From NCBI GenBank assembly GCA_002069785.1, contig MWCA01000033.1, forward strand, positions 1 through 52,265: a stretch of 52,265 bases of DNA. The letters are read 5' to 3'. The translations under genes were made by a program, and so were the position numbers. Numbering within the stretch: position 1 is the stretch's first letter; each line of letters opens with the position of its first letter. Shown here in pieces: positions 49,809 through 52,265 of the stretch. Under the pieces are notes generated by a model, which searched no databases, was not told where the DNA came from, and worked only from the letters and a program-made list of their open reading frames with translations. Origin of the DNA: Lentisphaerae bacterium ADurb.Bin242 (lineage in GTDB: Bacteria > Verrucomicrobiota > Lentisphaeria > Victivallales > UBA1829).

Positions 49809-50063
49809 TCAGGGATTTCCGCCGCATTCCGTCAGGAGGTCGCGGAATTCCTCGCCGCTGATTTCCCCGAGGGTTTTCCCCTTTTTGTCGAGTTTCTCAT
49901 TAACCCGGATCGCAGTTTCCTTCATGCGCTCGTGCGTTTCCTCCGATCCGCCGACCAGCAGAAAGTTCTTCCCGCGGGTGAGGCGTTTGTGTCCGTCCTT
50001 GTTGTCGAGGCCGAGCCCCAGCATGGCGCCGGACGGAGGCGGCTCCGGATGATTCGTTTTCAT
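49809..50063 (-). CDS. Small conserved-looking protein, unknown
   Basis: An 84-residue basic, helical protein, with GLGLDNKDGHKRLTRGKNFL, LVGGSEETHERMKETAIRVN and a C-terminal EISGEEFRDLLTECGG. The well-ordered GKNFLLVGGSEETHERM looks like a conserved core, but I cannot name a family. Its ATG overlaps the stop of the upstream membrane-anchored gene, so they are translated together. Confidence 0.68.
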   Translation of the reverse strand: MKTNHPEPPPSGAMLGLGLDNKDGHKRLTRGKNFLLVGGSEETHERMKETAIRVNEKLDKKGKTLGEISGEEFRDLLTECGGNP

Positions 50064-51361
50064 GACTCCACCCGGATCACCTTGCCGTCGGAAAGATAAA
50101 GTTCCCTGGCAAACGGTTCCATTTTCAAAAGGCTGCCCTGAAACCGGACCGTTTTTCCGGAGGCGGCTTTCAGGAATGCGGCGTCCTCTTTCGGGAAATG
50201 CACCACGGCCTTGATTTTCGTCCGGAGCAGGGAGCCGCCCGGCGTCAGTTCGAAGATTTCCAGAGTCGCTTTGACCCCGCCTCCGCTGCCGAAAACAAAG
50301 TCCGTGGAAAAGTCGTATGCCGTTTTCAGGACGCCGTCCCATTGGACGCTTTGCCCTTTATACTTTTCAAAGAGTTCCTTTTCCTTCGGGCCGACCGACG
50401 GGGAGTGCCACAGAGAGGTGAGCAGCTGCTCCTTGGAAGGCATGGCGTCCGGGTCTGTTTCCGCAGCAATTTCCGGTTTTTCCTCGACGGGAGCGGGGAT
50501 CGGTGCGGGGTCCTGTTTCGGAGGAACGGGTTCGGGTTCTGCTTGGATGACCGGCTCCGGAACGGGCGCCGGAGGGCTCTTCGGTTCCTCCGCCATTTTG
50601 CGGGAAAGTTTCCGTTTCAGCTCGAGATCGTCGATGTGCGGCATGGGATCGAGCGGCGTAACGGAAATCGGCCGCGCTTCCGATTTGACTTCCGCCGTTT
50701 TCTTTTCGCTCAACCGTTTTGCCAGAGCGATGATCCGGCGGAACCGGGCGATGAAACGGTCCGCGTCGCGTTCGATTCCGGGATAGCGCACGGTCAGGGC
50801 GTTGTCATCGATCCGGAAGCGGGGAAACTCCCCGACGCTGTCGGAAATGAACTGGGCGCGTTCCGGCGTGAGATAATCGTTCAGCGCCTGTTCCTCATAA
50901 GCGGACACCGCGGATTCCATTCCGGCGTCCGGGAGAATTTCGACCAGGGAATCGTGGCGCCGGCGGCCGCTGAAATTCCGGCGGATTTCCTCCGGGCGGT
51001 CTTTCATGATCAGCAAGCCGATTTTCAGAGGAGGGTTGAGCTTGACCTGGTACATGGTTTCGGGGGCGAATCCGTTTTCCCCCGGAGCGCAGCGGGCGGA
51101 GATATCCAGCCGGTCGGCATGCCCGGAAATTTCGGGTGGATCGCCGGCTTGTTTCGGACGGATGTAGGAAAGGCCCAGTTCTCCGGCGGTGCGCATCCAT
51201 GCCTCGTTGCGGGCGGCTGTGTTGAAAAGTCCGGCGGGATTTTTCAGCCATTTTCCGCCGGACGACGGAGACGACGAAGAAAACTTCTTTGCAATGGAGC
51301 CGAGAACGCTCAGCACGATGAAAAAGAAGACCAGAATCCAGATCAGCCCGAAAAAACTCAT
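50060..51361 (-). CDS. Membrane-anchored protein with OB-like C-terminal domain, unknown
   Basis: A 433-residue protein. One N-terminal membrane segment (GLIWILVFFFIVLSVLGSI) is followed by a Ser/Gly linker, a first domain (about 45-215), a Pro/Glu-rich disordered linker (about 240-310), and a C-terminal domain (about 325-433) with SVQWDGVLKTAYDFSTDFVF, KIKAVVHFPKEDAAFLK and GKTVRFQGSLLKMEPFAREL. The C-terminal part looks like a small barrel of the OB type. It is in a short operon with the 84-residue gene. Function is unknown. Confidence 0.75.
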   Translation of the reverse strand: MSFFGLIWILVFFFIVLSVLGSIAKKFSSSSPSSGGKWLKNPAGLFNTAARNEAWMRTAGELGLSYIRPKQAGDPPEISGHADRLDISARCAPGENGFAPETMYQVKLNPPLKIGLLIMKDRPEEIRRNFSGRRRHDSLVEILPDAGMESAVSAYEEQALNDYLTPERAQFISDSVGEFPRFRIDDNALTVRYPGIERDADRFIARFRRIIALAKRLSEKKTAEVKSEARPISVTPLDPMPHIDDLELKRKLSRKMAEEPKSPPAPVPEPVIQAEPEPVPPKQDPAPIPAPVEEKPEIAAETDPDAMPSKEQLLTSLWHSPSVGPKEKELFEKYKGQSVQWDGVLKTAYDFSTDFVFGSGGGVKATLEIFELTPGGSLLRTKIKAVVHFPKEDAAFLKAASGKTVRFQGSLLKMEPFARELYLSDGKVIRVES

Positions 51362-51384
51362 GTCGTACCGCCCGTTTGGAAGGT

Positions 51385-52265
51385 TCAGCGTTGAAATACG
51401 GCGTAGAAAGCCCTTACGGTATTTTTCATCAGCATGGCGACGGTCATCGGGCCCACTCCGCCGGGAACCGGCGTAATGCGGGCGGCCTTTTTGACCACTT
51501 CGTCGAATGCGACGTCCCCGCGCAGGCGGTAGCCTTTTTCCGCACCCGGGTCTTCCTCGCGGTTGATCCCGACGTCAATGACCACGACGCCGTCCTTGAC
51601 CATGTCGCCCCGCAGGAATTCCGGTTTCCCGATGGCGGCGACAATGATGTCGGCGGTCCGGGTGAACTGCCGGATATCGGGCGTTTTGGAATGACAGAGC
51701 GTCACCGTGGCGTCCGCGTTTTTTCCTTTCGAGCACAGCATCGCCATCATGGGCTTGCCCACCAGGTGCGAACGGCCGAGGATCACCGCGTGTTTTCCGG
51801 AGGGGCTGATCCCGGAACGTTCCAGCAGTTCCATGACGCCCCACGGGGTGCACGGGAGCAGTCCGCTGAGGTCGCCCAGCAGCAGTTTCCCCACATTCTG
51901 CGGGTGAAAACAGTCCACGTCCTTTTCCGGCCGGATCGCTTTGACGATCGCGGTTTCATCGATCTGTTTCGGGACCGGCGACTGCACCAGAATCCCGTGG
52001 ACCGCCGGAATTTCATTGAGATGATGGATCACCCGCAGCAGCTCGGCCTGGGTCGCGGCGGCCGGGAGAACGATTTTTTCGGAAGCGATCCCGAGCTCCT
52101 GGCACTTCCGGACCTTGCTTGCCACATAGACCTGGGAGGCAGGGTCCTCCCCGACCAGCACGACCGCCAGTCCGGGTCTGGAACCATAGTTTTTGGTGAT
52201 GCCGGCCACTTCCGCGGCGGTTTCGCGATTCACTTCCTCCGCAATGGCCTTGCCGTCGATCAGAT
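51385..52265 (-). CDS. folD: Methylene-THF dehydrogenase/cyclohydrolase, 5' end outside window
   Basis: The frame runs to the window edge; the first visible residues, [20 protein letters not shown], are the FolD start region, so only a few codons are missing. The catalytic YVASKVRKC (Tyr and Lys), [40 protein letters not shown] and the C-terminal [18 protein letters not shown] are complete. The enzyme interconverts methylene- and formyl-tetrahydrofolate with NADP. It lies 23 bases upstream of the membrane-anchored gene on the same strand, probably as the operon head. Confidence 0.97.
   Translation of the reverse strand, partial: LIDGKAIAEEVNRETAAEVAGITKNYGSRPGLAVVLVGEDPASQVYVASKVRKCQELGIASEKIVLPAAATQAELLRVIHHLNEIPAVHGILVQSPVPKQIDETAIVKAIRPEKDVDCFHPQNVGKLLLGDLSGLLPCTPWGVMELLERSGISPSGKHAVILGRSHLVGKPMMAMLCSKGKNADATVTLCHSKTPDIRQFTRTADIIVAAIGKPEFLRGDMVKDGVVVIDVGINREEDPGAEKGYRLRGDVAFDEVVKKAARITPVPGGVGPMTVAMLMKNTVRAFYAVFQR

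Overview
The window reads as about 28.7 kb of an integrated tailed phage (its left end lies outside the window), a 5.5 kb patchwork of accessory genes and relics, and about 18 kb of ordinary chromosome. The host looks like a Gram-negative PVC-type bacterium, probably Lentisphaerota (Victivallales-like). This rests on the secreted DUF4838 protein with a CBM9-like tail, the Gfo/Idh/MocA-IspE pair, KDPG aldolase and the frr-pyrH order. It is an inference from gene content, not a proven taxonomy.

Phage layout. Left of 4.2 kb a leftward head operon runs CxxC protein, gpW-like joiner, lambda-type portal, prohead protease-capsid fusion, DUF2190 protein and then off the window. From 4.3 to 8.8 kb lies a control module: a WYL-domain regulator facing two unrecognised genes, a palindromic operator between them, a TGTTACA/TGTAACA iteron array with an AT-rich stretch, and a phage sigma factor. 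A 49-bp inverted repeat flanks this module, with one copy just upstream of the leftward head operon and the other just upstream of the rightward operon. From 8.8 to 18.8 kb is a dense replication and recombination operon: RecE-like nuclease, Sak4/RecA-like ATPase, a tiny NrdD-tail protein, DUF669, RusA, DEAD-type helicase, RNA ligase, MazG-like protein, BRO-N protein and primase-helicase. From 19.0 to 23.5 kb are a Mor/CD3324-type regulator, two tandem ParB-methyltransferase fusions, a BRO antirepressor, a PnuC-like membrane protein and a leftward HARE-HTH protein. From 23.6 to 28.7 kb come the large terminase, a DUF2924 protein and a large serine recombinase that marks the right end.

Accessory zone (28.7-34.3 kb). 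This holds an AT-rich multi-pass membrane protein, small membrane and lipoprotein genes of unknown role, two decayed copies of the recombinase 3' end (one inverted), a 44-bp direct repeat, a tRNA-Ser 3' fragment and an intact tRNA-Ser(UGA). It looks like a spot of repeated integration and decay.

Chromosome (34.3 kb to the end). In order: XRE-cupin regulator and glycerophosphodiesterase; KDPG aldolase, Gfo/Idh/MocA oxidoreductase, ispE and a cyclophilin (rightward); prephenate dehydrogenase, a GT39-like membrane glycosyltransferase, frr and pyrH (leftward); creD; mreB; lysA; the DUF4838 protein; a small NIF3/YqfO-like protein; two unknown envelope-type genes; and a partial folD.

Most likely new biology: the control module (WYL pair, iterons, sigma gene and mirrored 49-bp element), the paired ParB-methylases, and the recombinase-tail relics.
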